Source: Schoenoplectus triqueter
Taxonomy: Eukaryota; Streptophyta; Magnoliopsida; Poales; Cyperaceae
Assembly: GCA_964058805.1 (NCBI GenBank)
Contig: CAXKVV010001061.1
Location: 1-34,811 of the forward strand
Direction: 5' to 3'
DNA length: 34,811 nt
Shown here one piece after another: positions 12,685 through 23,835 of the stretch. A model generated the notes under the pieces. That model was not told the DNA's origin. It ran no database searches and saw only the letters and a list, made by a program, of their open reading frames with translations. Every line of letters starts with the position of its first letter. The stretch's first letter is position 1. The position numbers were made by a program, and so were the translations under genes.

Positions 12685-13279
12685 AGACTGAACTCGTCCG
12701 TCGATGAATTTGTCTCCTGGCTCATTTCCCGAGAAAGTGAGATTGAATCGGTCTGTTGGTAGATTCATCCACAAAACAGTGAATGCGAACCGTTCTGTAG
12801 GTAGGTTCCTTCACTAACACATGCCTCAATGTTGAACTGGCCCAGTGCTTCATGTTTGACATTGTGTGCAATTGTGTTTCCTAGGTTTATGAATCGGCTT
12901 AGTGCTACGAATTCATGATCTAGAAGATCAGTGAGAAGAAATACGTGAGCCATAGCCACCCTTCTCCTGATTCACCAACCTCAAGATCAACCGGCTCAGT
13001 GCTTCGAGTTGTATTTTGTGTGATTGGTTGTTGACTAGTTAAGATTGAACCGGTCTGTTTGTAGGTTTATCTTCTAGATCAACGGAGGTCGAGTCGGTCT
13101 GTATGTAGACTCACCTCAAGCCCCCTATGAAGAGATTAACCTGGTCTGTTGGTAAGGTTACATCTCGAGGTGGCATGGACTGAACCGATCTGTTTGTAGG
13201 TTCGTCCCCATAGGACAAAACCGATCTGTTTGTAGGTTTGTCTTCCATAGATTGAACCGATCTGTTTGTAGGTTCATCT
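12685..13279. repeat. Class I hairpin array: conserved 12-nt loop, covarying stems
   Basis: Eight good stem-loops lie at 12741-12769, 12779-12814, 13041-13073, 13085-13117, 13132-13166, 13177-13207, 13214-13242 and 13249-13279, with a degenerate ninth at 12685-12715. The loop is always 12 nt, close to GGTCTGTTTGTA or GATCTGTTTGTA. Upper stems are GAATC/GATTC, GAACC/GGTTC, GAACC/GGTTT, GAGTC/GACTC, TAACCT/AGGTTA, GAACC/GGTTC, AAACC/GGTTT and GAACC/GGTTC. A lower stem (GAT/ATC, GTGAA/TTCAC, AAGAT/ATCTT, GAGGT/ACCTC, GAGAT/ATCTC, GGAC/GTCC, GAC/GTC, AGAT/ATCT) follows after a bulge, mostly one base on the 5' side. Stems differ between copies but stay complementary, while the loop hardly changes. 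I know of no described family with this design. It could be a protein-binding RNA structure in the transcribed LTR, or dyad DNA sites upstream of the TATA-like site at 13293. Confidence 0.7.
12827..13011. repeat. Class II hairpins: 16-nt loop around CGGCTCAGTGCTTCGA, three copies
   Basis: Interspersed with the class I units. At 12827-12864 CAATGTTGAAC pairs along all 11 positions with GTTTGACATTG (two G-T wobbles). At 12887-12918 ATGAAT/ATTCAT is extended by a wobble pair and a T-A pair. At 12988-13011 CAAC pairs with GTTG. All three loops are 16 nt and share GGC-YYAGTGCT. A separate tight hairpin TGATCT-AGA-AGATCA follows at 12916-12930. Confidence 0.6.
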
Positions 13280-13292
13280 TCCGTAGACCCCG

Positions 13293-13304
13293 TTTTTTAT
13301 AAAT
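13293..13304 (+). promoter_or_regulatory. TATA-like box after the hairpin array
   Basis: TTTTTTATAAAT lies about 300 bp before the CA end of the insertion, directly downstream of the last class I hairpin. If the insertion is a solo LTR, this is where a U3 promoter would be expected, with R-U5 filling 13320-13597. That reading is an inference; no transcript start is visible. Confidence 0.4.
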
Positions 13305-13399
13305 CTAGACGACCACTTGACCATCTTTTAACTATACTATTTGCTTCTCTCTTTCAAAGATCCAGAGGTGCCTCGAGGTTCGTAGCCCAGGGTAATTAA

Positions 13400-13421
13400 C
13401 GGTGGGGGCTTGCGCCCACCG
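13400..13421. repeat. GC-rich hairpin CGGTGGG…CCCACCG
   Basis: Seven perfect pairs enclose the 8-nt loop GGCTTGCG. The right arm resembles the GCGCCCACCG core of primer-binding sites used by some Tat-type elements, but the expected TGG start is missing and the match is too short to call a PBS. Confidence 0.5.
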
Positions 13422-13479
13422 GAATCTACAAGAACTCACAATCACTAAAAACCCCCTGAATGTGCATCCAAATATCTCT

Positions 13480-13597
13480 TAACGGCAGAACCGGCCGACA
13501 CCCATCAGATGCACGCTCGGGAGGGATCTCCGTGTCCTTCTTCCGCAGAACCCATCGCCCGGCGGCGGTGCGGCGGCGCGCGAAAAAGGGTCGCACA
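13480..13597. other. GC-rich right terminus of the insertion
   Basis: Sharp rise in GC with CGG/CGC runs (GGCGGCGGTGCGGCGGCGCG) just before the terminal GGGTCGCACA. The 78-aa ORF across this edge runs from the insertion into satellite and is not a gene. The composition contrasts strongly with the AT-rich middle of the insertion. Confidence 0.6.
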
Positions 13598-13602
13598 ATA
13601 TG
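13598..13602. repeat. Right copy of target site duplication ATATG
   Basis: It follows the terminal CACA of the insertion and matches 7321-7325. Satellite resumes in phase immediately after it (TTTCTGTATTTTGCTGATATT). Confidence 0.75.
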
Positions 13603-14216
13603 TTTCTGTATTTTGCTGATATTATGTGTTGAAATGAGTCAACAAATGATACAAAACTCGAATATACTGAATATCGATATAATGCATTTGTGTTAATTTT
13701 TCAACTTTATTAATGTCATAGAGGTTTGAAAACACAACGATTATAATATAAACGAATAAAAAACATCATTTAAAATAACTTTGTATATTTTGGTGATATT
13801 ATGCGTTGAAATGGGCTACAGACTATTCAAAACTCGAATAACTAAATATCATTTTAATGAATTTGTGTTAACCTTCAACATTATTTATGCCATAAATGTT
13901 CGAGAATACATCGATTAAAATATAATGGAATATAGGACATCATTCAAAATATCTTTATATATTTTGGTGATATTATATGTTGAAATGAGGCTACTAATGA
14001 TACAAAGCACAAATAAACTGAATATCGTTATAACACATTTGTGTTAATCTTGTAACTCTATTCGCGTCACAAAAGTTCAAGAACATAAAGATTATAATAC
14101 AAACGAAAAGGAGATAACATTCAAAATAATGTTGTCTATATTGTTGATTTTTGTGCGTTGAAATGGGGCAATATATGATTCAAAACTTGAATAAACTGAA
14201 TATTATTTAAATACTA

Positions 14217-17200
14217 AATATCATTCAAAATAATCTTGTGTATTTTTGTGATTTTATGAGTTGAAATGAGGGTACAAATGATGCAAAACACGAATAAATT
14301 GAATACTATTTTAATGCATTAGTGTTAATCTCTCAATGCTATTCATGTCATAAACATTTGGGACCTCATCTATTATAATATAAATGAACTGGGGACATCA
14401 TTCAAAAAATCTTTGTGCATTTTGGTGATATAATGTATTGAAATAATGCTACAAATGATACAACAGTCTAATATATTGTATACCATTATAATGCAGTCGT
14501 GTTAATCTTTCAACTTTTTTTGTGTCATAAAGATTCGAGAACGCAACAATTATAATATAAATGAAAAGTGGACATCATTGAAAATAACTTTGTGTATTTT
14601 TGTGATTTTATGAGTTGAAATGAGTCTATAAATGATTCGAAACTCATATAAACAGAATATTATTTTTAATGCATTTGCGTTAATCATTCAAGGTTATTCA
14701 TGTCATAAGGGTTTGAAAACACATCAATTATAATATAAATGAATAGAGCACATCATTAAAAATAACTTTGTGTATGTTGGTAATATTATGTGTTGAAATG
14801 AGGCTAAAAAGGATACAAAACACTAATCAACTAAACACTATTATAATGCATTTATGTTATTCTTTCAACTCTATTCTTGTCATAATGGTTTAAGAACACA
14901 ACCATTATAATATAAACAAATAGGGACATCATTCAAAATATCTTTGTGTATTTTAATGATTTTATGCATTGAAATAGGGCTACATATGATTAAAATCTCG
15001 AACAAACAGAATATAATTTTAATACATTTGTGTTAATATTTGAACGCTATTTATGTCATAAAGATTTGAGAACACAATGATTATAATTTAATTGAATATG
15101 AGATATCATTTAAAATAACATTTGTGTATTTTGGTGATTTTTTTATTAGTCAAAATAAAGCTCCAAATGTTACAAAACTTGAATAAACTGTATATGGTTT
15201 TCATCCATTTTGATAATCATTCAACTATATTCATGTCATGAAGGTTCGAGAACACATCAGTTATAATATAAATGAATATGGGACATCATTCTAAATATCT
15301 TTATGTATTTTGGGGATATTATGTGTTGAAATGAGGCTACAAATAATATAAAAATCTAATAAACTGAATACCGTTATAATGTATTTTTGTTAATGTTTCA
15401 ACTCTACTTATGTCATAAAGATCGAGAACACAACGATTATAATATAAGCTAATGGGAGACACCATTCAAACTAACTTTGTGTATTTTGGTTATTTTATGC
15501 GTTGAAATTGGGCTACATATGATTAAAAACTCGAATAAACTGAATATCATTTTAATGCATTTAGGTGAAACATTCAACGCAATTTTTGTCACAGAGGTCC
15601 GAGAACACAATGACTATAATATAAATGAATAGAGAATATCAATCAAAATATTTTTGTGTATTTTAGTGATATTATTCGTTGAAATCAGTCTACAAATGAA
15701 ACAAAATACTAATAAACTGTAAATTTTTATAACACATTTGTGTTAATCTTTTAACTCTATTCGTGTCATAAAGGATTGAGAACATAAATATTGTAATTTA
15801 AATGAATATGAGACAACATTCAAAAGAACTTTGGTGTGTTTTGGTGACTTTTGCATTGAAATGGGGCTACACATGACTGAAAATCAGTGTAAACTGAATA
15901 TTATTTTAATGTATTTGTGTTAATCATTCTAAGTTATTAATGTCATAAAGGTTCGAGAGCATGATGATTAAAATATAAACAAATAGAAAATATAGTTCAA
16001 AATATCTTATGTGTATTTTGATGATTTTATGAGTTCAAAATGAGGCTACTAATGATACAAGTGTCAATCTTTCTATTTTTTTTCATGTCATAAAGGTTTG
16101 AGATTACAACAACTGTAATATAAATGAATAGAGGATTTCATTCAAAATATTTTTTGTGTATTTCGGTAAAATATATGTCGGAATGAGGCTACCAATGATA
16201 CAAAACACTTATAAACTAAAGATCATCATAACACAATTTTGTTATTCTTTTTACTTCATTCATGCCATAAAGGCTTGAGAACATAATAATTATAATATAA
16301 ATGAATAGTAGATGTTATTCAAAAGAAGTTTGTGTATTTTGATGATTTTTTGATTGGAAATAAGGCTACTAATGATCTCGAATAAACTGAATACTATTTT
16401 AATGCACTTGTGTTGTGGTAATTTTTCAACACTATTCGGGTCATAAAAGTTTGAGGACATATCGATTATAATATAAACGAATAGGGGACACTATTCAAAA
16501 CATCTTTTTGTATTTTGGTAATATTATATGTGGAAATGTGGCTAAAAATGATACAAATCTCGAATAAACTGAATATGTCATAATGTACTTGTGTTAATCT
16601 TTTAACTCCGGCCGTATCATAAAGGTTGAAGAACACAAAAATTATAAAACAAACGAGTAGTAGACAACATAGAAAATGACTTTTTGTATTTTGATGATTT
16701 TTTGCGTTGAAATGGGGCTACATATGATTCAAAACTCGAATAAACTAAATACAGTTATAATACAATTGTGTTAACCTTTCAAGTCTATTCATTTAATAAA
16801 GGTTCGAGAACACAACAATTATAATATATATAAATAAGAAATGTCAATCAAAATAATTTTGTGTATTTGTTGTAATTGGGCTACAAATGATACAAAAACT
16901 CGAATAAACTGAATACTCTTTTAATGCATTTGTGTTAATCATTCAACGCTATTCATGCTCGCTATCATAAAGATTATAATACAAACGAATAGGAGAGAAC
17001 ATTGAAAATGACTTTCAGTATTTTGGTGATTTTTTTTGCATTGAAATGTGTAAATCAAACAACCTATGATTCAAAACTCGAATATATTGAATATCATTGT
17101 AATGCATTTGTGTGAATCTTCAACTCTATTTTTGTCATAAAGGTTTGAGATCACAATAATTATAATATAAATGACTAGGAGACATTATTTAAGATATTTT

Positions 17201-20200
17201 TGTGTATTTTGGTGATTTCACGCATAATAGTGGTGCTACCTATGATTCAAAACTCGAATAAATAAAATACTATTTTAATGCATTTATGTTAATATTTCAA
17301 TGTTATTCATGTCATAAGGGTTCGAGAACACATCGATTATAATATAAACATATAGGGGACAAATTTAAAATAACTTCGTGATTGTTGGTGATATTATGTG
17401 TTGTTACGAGGCTAAAATTTAGACAAAACACTAATAAACTAACCACCTTTATAATGCATTTGTGTTAATCTTTAAACTCTATTCTTGTCATAATGGTTCG
17501 AAAACACAACAATTATATTATAAACGAATAGGGCACATCATTCAAAACATCTTAATGTATTTTGTTGATTTTATGTGTTAAAATGGGGCTACATATGATT
17601 CAAATCTCGAATAAACAAAATATAATTATAATGCAGTTTTGTAAGTCTTTCAGCGCTACTATTGTGATAAAGATTGGAGAACACAATGATTATAATATAA
17701 TCGAATATGAGATATTATTTAAAATAATTTTGTGTATTTTGCTGATTTTTTTATTAGTTGAAATAAAGCTCCAAATGGTACATAACTTGAATAAACTGAA
17801 TATGGTTTTCAAGCATTTTGATAATCATTCAACGTTGTTCGTGTCATGAAGGTTCGAACACACATCAGTTATAATATAAAAGAATAGGGTATGTCATTCA
17901 AAATATCTTTGTGTATTTTGATGATATTATATGTTAAAATTAGGCTATAAATAATATAAAAATCTAATAAACTGAATACTATTATAATACATTTGTATTA
18001 ATGTCTCAACTCTATTTATGCCATAAAGATCGAGAACACAACAACTACAATATAAACTAATGGGGGACATCATTCAAATTAACTTTGTGTATTTTAATTA
18101 TTTTATTCGTTGAAATTATTCTACATATGATTAAAAACTCAAATAAACTGAATATCATTTTAATGAATTTGTGTAAAAGAATAGAGAACATCAATCAAAA
18201 GAATAGAGAACATCAATCAAAATATCTTTGTGTATTTTAGAGATATTATGTGTTAAAATAAGACTACAAATGAAACAAAACACAAATAAACTGAATATCG
18301 TTATAACACATTTGTGTTGATCTTTTTCTTTATTCGTGTCATAAAGGATTGAGTCATAGAGATTGTTATTAAAATGAATAGGAGACAACATTAAAAATAA
18401 ATTTGTGTATTTTGACGATTTTGCGTCGAAATGGGGCTACATACGTTTCAAAACTAGAATAAACTGAATATTGTTTTAATGCATTTATGTTTATCTTTTA
18501 ATGTTATTAATGTCATAAATATTCAAGATCAAAATGATTAAGATATAAACGAATAGAAAACATCGTTCAAAATATATTTGTGTATTTTGATGATATTTTG
18601 TGTGCAAATGAGTGATACAAAACTCTAATAAACTGAATATCGTTATAATTAATTTGTGTCAATCATTCAACTCTCGTTATGTCATAACTGTTCGAGAACA
18701 CAACAAAAATAATATAAATGAATAGGGGATTTCATTCACTTTTTTTGTTTATTTTAGTAATATATGTGTCGACATGAGGCTACAACACTAATAAGCTAAA
18801 GACCGTTATAAGACATTTTTGTTAATCTTTTTACTCCATTAGTATTGTAAAGGCCCGAGAACATAATGATTTTAATATAAATGAATAGTAGACATCATTG
18901 AAAATAACTTTGTGTATTTCGGTAATTTTTATGAGTTGAAATGAGGCTACAAATGATACAAAACTCGAATAAATTGAATACTGTTTTAATGCATTTGTGA
19001 TAATGTTTCGACGTTATTCATGTCATAAAGGTTTAAGAACACATAGATTATAATATAAACAAATAGAGGACACAATTCAAAACATATTTATGTATTTTGG
19101 TGATATTATATGTTAAAATGTGGCTACAGATGATATGAAACTCGAATAAACTGAATATTATTATAATGTACTTGTCTTAATCAATTTATTCTAGTCATGT
19201 AATAAAGGTTAGAGAATAAAAAAATTATAATACAAACGAATAGTAGACAACACAGAAAATGACTTTGTGTATTTTGATGATTTTATGCATTTAAATGGGA
19301 ATTACATAAGATTCAAAACTCGAATAAATTGAATATTGTTATAATATATTTGTGTTAATATTTCTATTCTTGTAATAAAGGTTTGATAACACAATAACTA
19401 TAATATAAATGAATAGGGGATGTCATTCAAAATAACTTTGTGCATTTTGGTGATATTATGTGTTAAAATTTGGCTACAAATGATACAAAACTCAAATAAA
19501 CTGAATACTCTTTTAATGCGTGTGTTAATCATTCAACGCTATTCGTGTCATAAAGGTTCGAGAACATAAAGATTATAATACAAATAAGTAGGAGACAACA
19601 TTCAAAATAACATTCTGTATTTTGGTGATTTTATTCATTAAAATGTGGCTACTAATTCTTCAAAACTCGAATAAACTAAATACCGTTATAATGCATTTGT
19701 GTTAATCTTTCAACTCTATTCTTGTCATAAAGTTTCAAGAACACAACAATGATAATATAAGCGAATAATGAACATCATTCAAAAGATCTTTGTTTATTTT
19801 GGTGATTTTACGCGTTGAAATGGGGCTATCTATGATTCAAAACTCGATTAAACGAAACACCATTTTAATGCATTTGTGTTAATATTTCAACGCTATTTGT
19901 GTCATAAAGATACTAGAACACAATGATTATAATATAATCGAATATGGGACATCATTCAAAATAAATTTGTATATCTTGGTGATTTTATTAGTAAAAACTA
20001 GGCTACAAAAGATACAAAACTTGAATCAACTGAATATCACTTTAATGCATTTTGATAATCATTCAATACTATTCATGTCATAAAGATTCGAGAATACAAT
20101 GATTATAATATAAACGAATAGAGAACATCATTCAAAACATCTTGGTGTATTTTTGTGGTATTATGTGTTTAAATGAGGCTACAAATAATATAAAATTCTA

Positions 20201-21173
20201 ATAAACTGAATACCATTATAATGCATTTGTGTTAATGTTTTAACTCTATTTATGTCATAAAGGTTTCATAATCCAACAATTATAATTTAAACTAATGAGG
20301 GACATCATTCAAAATAATTTTGTGTACTATTATTATGCGTTGAAATTGGGGTACATAAAATTCAAAACTTGAATAAACTAAATATCATTTTAATACATTT
20401 GTGTGAAACATTCAACGCTATTTTTATCACAAAGGTCCGAGAACACAACGAATATAATATAAATGAATAGAGGACATCATTAAAATTATCATTCTGTATT
20501 TTAGTGATATTGTGTGTTAAAATGAGTCTACAAATGATACAAATTACTAATAAATCGGATATCGTTATAACACATTCATGTTAATATTTTAATTCAATTC
20601 GTGTCAAAAAGTATCAATAACATAAAGATTGTAATTCAAATGAAGAGACAACATTATAAATTATTTTGTGTATTTTGGTGATTTCATGTGTTGAAATGGG
20701 GCTACATATGATTCAAAACTCAAATAAACTGAATATTGTTTTAATACATCTGTATTTTTGAACGTTATTAATGTCGAAAAGGTTAGAGAACACAATGATT
20801 AAAATATAAATGAATATAAAACATCATTCAAAACATCTTTGTGTATTTTGGTGATATTATGTGTGCAAATGAGGCTATAAATGATACAAAATTCTAATGA
20901 ACTGAATATCATTAGAATGAATTTATGTAAATATTTCAATACTATTAATATCATAAAAGTTTGAGAACACAATGACTATTATATAAATGAATAAGGGATG
21001 TCATTAAGAATATTTTTGCTTATTTTGATAATATTATGTGTATGGGCCTACAAGTGATACATAATAATAATAAACTAAATACCGTTATAATACATTTTTT
21101 TAATCTTTTAACGCCATTCATGTCATAAAAACCTCGAGAATATAATGATTATAATATAAATAAATATTAAACA
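14217..21173. repeat. Complete higher-order repeat copy (alpha), 6953-bp period
   Basis: The start TCATTCAAAATAATCTTGTG at 14221 recurs at 21174, an exact 6953-bp offset. The diagnostic ATGCAAAACACGAATAAATT recurs at 14281 and 21234. The unit is about 39 monomers. It is itself built of older sub-blocks: the CATTTTGATAATCATTC landmark recurs at 15206, 17814 and about 20048 (offsets 2608 and 2234 bp), and neighbouring monomers align at similar offsets. Confidence 0.85.
18175..18218. repeat. 22-bp perfect tandem duplication at a satellite deletion scar
   Basis: The segment 18175-18196 is repeated exactly at 18197-18218 (core AGAATAGAGAACATCAATC). The matching place in the beta copy (about 31311-31395) has a normal monomer stretch instead. 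The alpha copy has thus lost part of a monomer and gained a local duplication, typical of break repair with templated filler. Confidence 0.7.
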
Positions 21174-22811
21174 TCATTCAAAATAATCTTGTGTATTTTT
21201 GTGATTTTATGAGTTGAAATGAGGGTACAAATGATGCAAAACACGAATAAATTGAATACTATTTTAATGCATTAGTGTTAATCTCTCAATGCTATTCATG
21301 TCATAAACATTTGGGACCTCATATATTATAATATAAATGAACTGGGGACATCATTCAAAAAATCTTTGTGCATTTTGGTGATATAATGTATTGAAATAAT
21401 GCTACAAATGATACAACAGTCTAATATATTTTATACCATTATAATGCAGTCGTGTTAATCTTTCAACTTTTTTTGTGTCATAAAGATTCGAGAACGCAAC
21501 AATTATAATATAAATGAAAAGTGGACATCATTGAAAATAACTTTGTGTATTTTTGTGATTTTATGAGTTGAAATGAGTCTATAAATGATTCGAAACTCAT
21601 ATAAACAGAATATTATTTTTAATGCATTTGCGTTAATCATTCAATGTTATTCATGTCATAAGGGTTTGAGAACACATCAATTATAATATAAATGAATAGA
21701 GAATATAATTAAAAACAACTTTGTGTATGTTGGTAATATTATGTGTTGAAATGAGGCTAAAAAGGATACAAAACACTATTATAATGCATTTGTGTTATTC
21801 TTTCAACTCTATTCTTGTCATAATGGTTTGAGAACACAACCATTATAATATAAACAAATTGGGACATCATTCAAAATATCTTTGTGTATTTTAATGATTT
21901 TATGCATTGAAATAGGGCTACATATGATTAAAATCTCGAATAAACAGAATATAATTTTAATGCATTTGTGTTAGTCTTTCAACGCTATTTTTGTCATAAA
22001 GATTCGAGAACACAATGATTATAATTTAATTGAATATGGGATATCATTTAAAATAATATTTGTGTATTTTGGTGATTTTTTTATTAGTCAAAATAAAGCT
22101 CCAAATGTTACAAAACTTGAATAAACTGTATATGGTTTTCATCCATTTTGATAATCATTCAACTATATTCATGTCATGAAGGTTCGAGAACACATCAGTT
22201 ATAATATAAATGAATAGGGGACATCATTCTAAATATCTTTATGTATTTTGGTGATATTATGTGTTGAAATGAGACTACAAATAATATAAAAATCTAATAA
22301 ACTGAATACCGTTATAATGTATTTTTGTTAATGTTTCAACTCTACTTATGTCATAAAGATCGAGAACACAACGATTATAATATAAGCTAATGGGAGACGC
22401 CATTCAAACTAACTTTGTGTATTTTGGTTATTTTATGCGTTGAAATTGGGCTACATATGATTAAAAACTCGAATAAACTGAATATCATTTTAATGCATTT
22501 AGGTGAAACATTCAACGCAATTTTTGTCACAGAGGTCCGAGAACACAATGACTATAATATAAATGAATAGAGAATATCAATCAAAATATTTTTGTGTATT
22601 TTAGTGATATTATGCGTTGAAATCAGTCTACAAATGAAACAAAACACTAATAAACTGTAATTTTTATAACACATTTGTGTTAATCTTTTAACTCTATTCG
22701 TGTCATAAAGGATTGAGAACATAAAGATTGTAATTTAAATGAATATGAGACAACATTCAAAAGAACTTTGGTGTGTTTTGGTGACTTTTGCATTGAAATG
22801 GGGCTACATGA
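21174..22811. repeat. Higher-order repeat copy beta, left part
   Basis: Nearly identical to alpha from 14221 onward by eye. It has a 15-bp deletion near 21770 between AAACACTA direct repeats, relative to alpha near 14818-14840. It breaks off at CATGA (22807-22811), equivalent to 15872-15876 in alpha. Confidence 0.85.
22807..22811. repeat. CATGA at left junction of the Athila-like insertion
   Basis: CATGA also lies at 29010-29014, and the uninterrupted alpha copy has a single CATGA at 15872-15876. It may be a 5-bp target duplication, or microhomology between satellite and element, because the expected LTR start TGATG begins at 22809 inside it. Confidence 0.7.
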
Positions 22812-23016
22812 TGCGTTGCATTCATATGCACTTATTTGCCCCGACATGTACTCATATTCATCCTAAAATCATCATTTTAGTTGCATTTAGGCTTTTTCTC
22901 TGTCTTGTTCTTGTTTACCGCTCTACTTTGGTCTTATTTCAGGTATATGGAGCAGTTGAGACTATCACGAGCACATCAAGAGCTCCGTTTTGAGACATTT
23001 ACCTCTCTGCACCTTG

Positions 23017-23094
23017 CTTGCTACCCGCAAGACTTGGCTTGCCACCCGCAAGACTTTTCTTGCTACCCGCAAGACTTTGCTTGCGACCCGCAAG
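23017..23094. repeat. Four tandem 21-bp repeats with palindromic core, upstream of the LTR TATA box
   Basis: Cores CTTGCTACCCGCAAG (23017), CTTGCCACCCGCAAG (23038), CTTGCTACCCGCAAG (23059) and CTTGCGACCCGCAAG (23080) are spaced exactly 21 bp, two helical turns. The last core has arms CTTGCG/CGCAAG. They lie about 40 bp upstream of the TATA box. This is the usual place for LTR enhancer repeats, so binding of a dimeric host factor is plausible but inferred. Confidence 0.75.
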
Positions 23095-23136
23095 GCCAGA
23101 TATGGAAACTCCAGACTTTCCTCTCGCGTTTTGAGC

Positions 23137-23145
23137 TATTTATAG
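23137..23145 (+). promoter_or_regulatory. LTR TATA-like box TATTTATAG
   Basis: Located about 330 bp into the LTR, just after the 21-bp repeats. Transcription would begin near 23165-23180 if it is used, making most of the LTR R-U5. Confidence 0.5.
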
Positions 23146-23799
23146 CGGGTTTTTTGGAGGTTCGAGGGTTCAGCCGTCTAGATCTGACACAGGAGAAGAG
23201 GACCTGACCCTTGCTTGGTGTCTCCCTTCACGGATTTTGAGAGATATCGCGACGAGAAGACCACCTGCAAGGGCAGATTTCTGATTTTGGGTTTTTCTAG
23301 TTCTTTTGACTATGAACCAATTCTTTTACCCTCTTTTCTTGTTGTTTGCTGCTATGTGTGAGTAGTAAAGTGTATCTTAGGGTTAGGGAACAGATTGCTT
23401 GTCATGGATGTTGATTATAATTGATATTTGGTTGTGATTTTTATATTGGATTGATTTATTCTCATCTTTTTCTATTGAAACTTGTTTATTGCTTGGTAAG
23501 CCCGTGGATAAGGCCAAATCCAGTGTGGCATGAGTTATCAAATAATTTGCAACTGATTAGAAACTGTCTTGGTTGATTTGAAATCCGAAAATACCCGAGA
23601 GGGACATTTCGTGTTTAATCGAGAGGTTAAACAAACCGATAGAACGAATCCAATTAAAATTAGGTATAAGAGATTATCCTAAGGGTTTACAACTGTTAGC
23701 AAGTGTGTAATTACCAACAAACGAGAGTTGAGGTTATTAGAATAACGAACTGATAGTTAAGAACCAATTACGACTGAAAACCATTCTCTGCGACTGTTG

Positions 23800-23835
23800 C
23801 TTGCGGGCCGCAAGTGAGAGCTTGCGGGCTGCAAG
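23800..23835. repeat. Two palindromic motifs in the LTR, 21 bp apart
   Basis: CTTGCGGGCCGCAAG (23800-23814) and CTTGCGGGCTGCAAG (23821-23835) are the same motif as in the U3 and gag copies, read from the other strand (GGGCC against GGCCC centre). The 21-bp spacing is kept. Confidence 0.75.

Larger units (their letters stand above)
7326..13597. mobile_element. 6.27-kb insertion with LTR-type ends and no protein coding; possible giant solo LTR or LARD-like element
   Basis: The segment interrupts the satellite, begins TGTTTACCCC, ends GGGTCGCACA and is flanked by ATATG on both sides. The ends form an imperfect inverted pair (TGT-nn-ACCC against GGGT-nnn-ACA). TG…CA ends with a 5-bp duplication are standard for LTR-retrotransposon integration. 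No gag, protease, reverse transcriptase or integrase motif is visible in any frame, and I found no direct repeat of the left end near the right end. The whole unit may therefore be one very long solo LTR; Ogre/Tat-type LTRs can reach several kb. A coding-free retrotransposon derivative or a nested composite is also possible. Left to right it holds a 127-bp duplication, a GC-rich stretch, unique-looking DNA, an AT/AAT-rich stretch, a hairpin-rich zone, a TATA-like site and a GC-rich end. A related fragment begins at 34628. Confidence 0.65.
13598..22811. repeat. Satellite array 2 (~177-bp monomers, higher-order organised)
   Basis: Same satellite family and orientation as array 1, with alternating monomer types. 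From about 14217 rightward it contains one complete higher-order unit and the start of the next. A third monomer variant (TTTATTAGTC…CATTTTGATAATCATTC instead of CATTTGTGTTAATCTTTC) occurs near 15130-15215, 17745-17825, 19990-20060 and 22080-22155. The array is cut at 22807-22811 by the Athila-like insertion and continues at 29010. Confidence 0.95.

Noticed and set aside
12685..13279. CRISPR-like array or integron attC-like sites
   Set aside because: The context is a plant genome. The repeated part is the loop, not a direct repeat of fixed length with unique spacers, and no cas or integrase gene is present.
22739..23207. 84-aa and 108-aa ORFs across the LTR start
   Set aside because: One crosses the satellite-LTR junction and the other reads the 21-bp repeats as ACYPQD-type peptides; both lie in promoter sequence.
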